From Cyanobacteria bacterium T3Sed10_344R1 (GTDB lineage: Bacteria; Cyanobacteriota; Cyanobacteriia; Phormidesmidales; Phormidesmidaceae), in contig PXDR01000081.1 of assembly GCA_003566335.1 (NCBI GenBank), forward strand, positions 1 through 5,956: 5,956 nucleotides of DNA. The letters are read 5' to 3'. Positions 4,801 to 5,956 of the stretch are shown here, piece after piece. A program made the translations under genes and the position numbers. The notes beneath the pieces are model-generated. The model saw only the letters and a list, made by a program, of their open reading frames with translations, searched no databases and was not told the DNA's origin. Position 1 is the first letter of the stretch. Every line of letters begins with the position of its first letter.

Positions 4801-5862
4801 GTGGTGGATTGGTCATTTACTAGCGAATTTGGTCTCGAAGAGTTCTTATGGGCTAACCTTGCCCCCTTACTCACCCTGACGCCCTTGGCCCGCCAATACA
4901 TAATCAAAGGCCAAGTCTGCGACATCTTAGCGGTTACAGCCAATCGCCAACTGGCGATTTTAGAGCTTAAAAATGAAGAAGATCGCTATGTAGTGCCCCA
5001 GCTCACCCGCTACTACGCCAGCATCAAGCAAGAGCAGCCTTTTCCAGATCAAGTAGACTACCGCCAGCCAATCAAGCTGATTGCGATTGCGCCTTCCTTC
5101 CACCTGCACAACGAAATTGATCGTACCTATAGCCGTCTATCGTTTGATTTCTGGAGATTCCAGGTACACGAGTCGGACAGCAAAATCACCTTTCATCTGC
5201 ACGCCACAGAGACCGATCAGCCCCATCAGGTTGCGATTCCGCCGGACTACCATGGTTCCCTGAGGCCGGGAGAGCCCCAAGACAATCTCGTAGCGCCCTC
5301 AGTCCCAAGTCGTCCACCCAAGTCCCTGAGATTATTATTGGATGCCCTAGAGCCTGAGCAGCAGGATTATGTGTTGGCCCTACGGGAGAAAATCTTAGAG
5401 TTCGATGAAAGTATGGCCGAAGTCGGACGTACAGTGCGAACTCAGTATGGTCTGCGGAAAGGGGGCAGTGAAATCTTCAAGAAGCATCTTTGTGCTGAGC
5501 TGATTTTGGAGCGATTTCAGCAGTTTAAGTCGGTGAGTCTGTCGCTAATGCTGCCGTACCCCAAGAGAGAGTTCAAAAAGAGAACACTGCAAGGCTATGT
5601 GAAGGGTTTTACCCTAGCTAGGGTGCCGCTGCTGCCCTCCCAATGGCAGCAGCGAAAACCGATTGCTTTCCGCTTTGGCAGGAGCAGGCGAATGACTCGG
5701 TTTGAGTACAACCTGGCCGAATATTCCAAACTCTACGAGAACCTGTCTGGGCGCTCCCTCTCAATCAAAACCACCACAGGCTTGGTTGATGTGGCGTTGT
5801 ATGAGTGGCGTGAAAACCTTTCCGCAGCAGGTGTTCTAAGCCTAGATGAGGAGCAGGAGTAA
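4801..5862 (+). CDS. NucS/DUF91-like PD-(D/E)xK nuclease-fold protein
   Basis: This 353-residue soluble protein probably has a restriction-endonuclease-like fold related to NucS/DUF91. The N-terminal domain (1-125) carries the full set of active-site positions: Glu13/Glu14 in the first helix (FGLEEFLWANL), Asp41 in GQVCDILAV, Glu55-x-Lys57 in LAILELKNEEDR, and Gln67-x-x-x-Tyr71 in QLTRYY, so metal-dependent DNA cleavage is plausible. A low-complexity Pro/Ser linker (about 145-175) leads to a C-terminal domain (176-353) with a charged helix YVLALREKILEFDESMAEVG and a Lys/Arg-rich segment YPKREFKKRTLQGYVKG, perhaps nucleic-acid binding; it may be a distant DUF5655-like domain. No standard start lies between the in-frame TAG at 4756 and the adjacent GTG codons at 4801 and 4804; either GTG fits, and neither has a Shine-Dalgarno at normal spacing. 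It stands alone, divergent from the GNAT unit. The fold is fairly sure; the biological target is unknown. Confidence 0.88.
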   Translation: MVDWSFTSEFGLEEFLWANLAPLLTLTPLARQYIIKGQVCDILAVTANRQLAILELKNEEDRYVVPQLTRYYASIKQEQPFPDQVDYRQPIKLIAIAPSFHLHNEIDRTYSRLSFDFWRFQVHESDSKITFHLHATETDQPHQVAIPPDYHGSLRPGEPQDNLVAPSVPSRPPKSLRLLLDALEPEQQDYVLALREKILEFDESMAEVGRTVRTQYGLRKGGSEIFKKHLCAELILERFQQFKSVSLSLMLPYPKREFKKRTLQGYVKGFTLARVPLLPSQWQQRKPIAFRFGRSRRMTRFEYNLAEYSKLYENLSGRSLSIKTTTGLVDVALYEWRENLSAAGVLSLDEEQE

Positions 5863-5868
5863 ATACTG

Positions 5869-5883
5869 AGGTCTGAATGACCT
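5869..5883. terminator. Short inverted repeat after the nuclease-like gene
   Basis: AGGTC-TGAAT-GACCT forms a perfect five-pair hairpin six bases after the stop codon. No T-run follows, so it is at most a weak terminator or RNA-stabilising hairpin. The remaining bases to the right edge show no gene that I can support. Confidence 0.25.
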
Positions 5884-5956
5884 GACTGCCAGCAACAAGT
5901 GCCTCAAATAGCGTAAACACGTAACGTAGTTTCAGTGGTTTCAGGCAATGTGCCAA

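Noticed and set aside
5765..5956. A 63-codon minus-strand frame entering from the right edge.
   Set aside because: About half of it lies antisense to the C-terminus of the nuclease-like gene, it begins with TTG at the window edge, and its product resembles no family that I know. A partial gene cannot be fully excluded, but support is lacking.
1..5956. CRISPR array, tRNA or rRNA gene, or insertion sequence.
   Set aside because: No regularly spaced repeats, tRNA cloverleaf with T-loop motif, rRNA segment or transposase was seen on reading both strands.

Overview
The window reads as a chromosomal segment of a cyanobacterium, probably a filamentous Leptolyngbya/Phormidium-like type. Five perfect copies of the HIP1 octamer GCGATCGC lie within 6 kb. 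The kinase has the extended dimerization region common in cyanobacterial sensor kinases, and the last gene belongs to a nuclease-like family that I know mainly from cyanobacterial genomes. This assignment rests on pattern recognition, not on a search.

Layout, left to right. (1) 1-2136, plus strand: the C-terminal 711 residues of a soluble-looking PAS-PAS-GAF sensor histidine kinase, open at the left edge. (2) 2137-2483: about 350 bases with one doubtful 109-codon frame whose GTG overlaps the kinase stop, ending in a GGGAG ribosome binding site folded into a small hairpin. (3) 2484-3200, plus: a multi-spanning membrane protein of the PEMT/ICMT methyltransferase type. (4) 3201-3502: a gene-free stretch between two converging genes, dense in hairpins; it looks like a free-standing structured RNA. 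(5) 4603 down to 3503, minus: a two-gene unit, a GNAT acetyltransferase-like protein followed after 9 bases by an uncharacterised acidic helical protein; both are 181 residues. (6) 4604-4800: a divergent intergenic region. (7) 4801-5862, plus: a 353-residue protein with a NucS/DUF91-like PD-(D/E)xK nuclease core and an extra C-terminal domain. (8) 5863-5956: no gene seen.

How the parts relate. The kinase, the membrane methyltransferase and the nuclease show no obvious shared pathway. The GNAT gene and its 181-residue partner are probably co-transcribed and are the only clear operon. The most interesting item is the intergenic RNA at about 3265-3490. It cannot be the leader of either flanking gene, it has at least four good stems, and it ends in a purine-rich hairpin just before an isolated ATG-TCA. 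That arrangement resembles, without proof, the HEARO/omega RNA found upstream of IscB nucleases, here without its nuclease gene.
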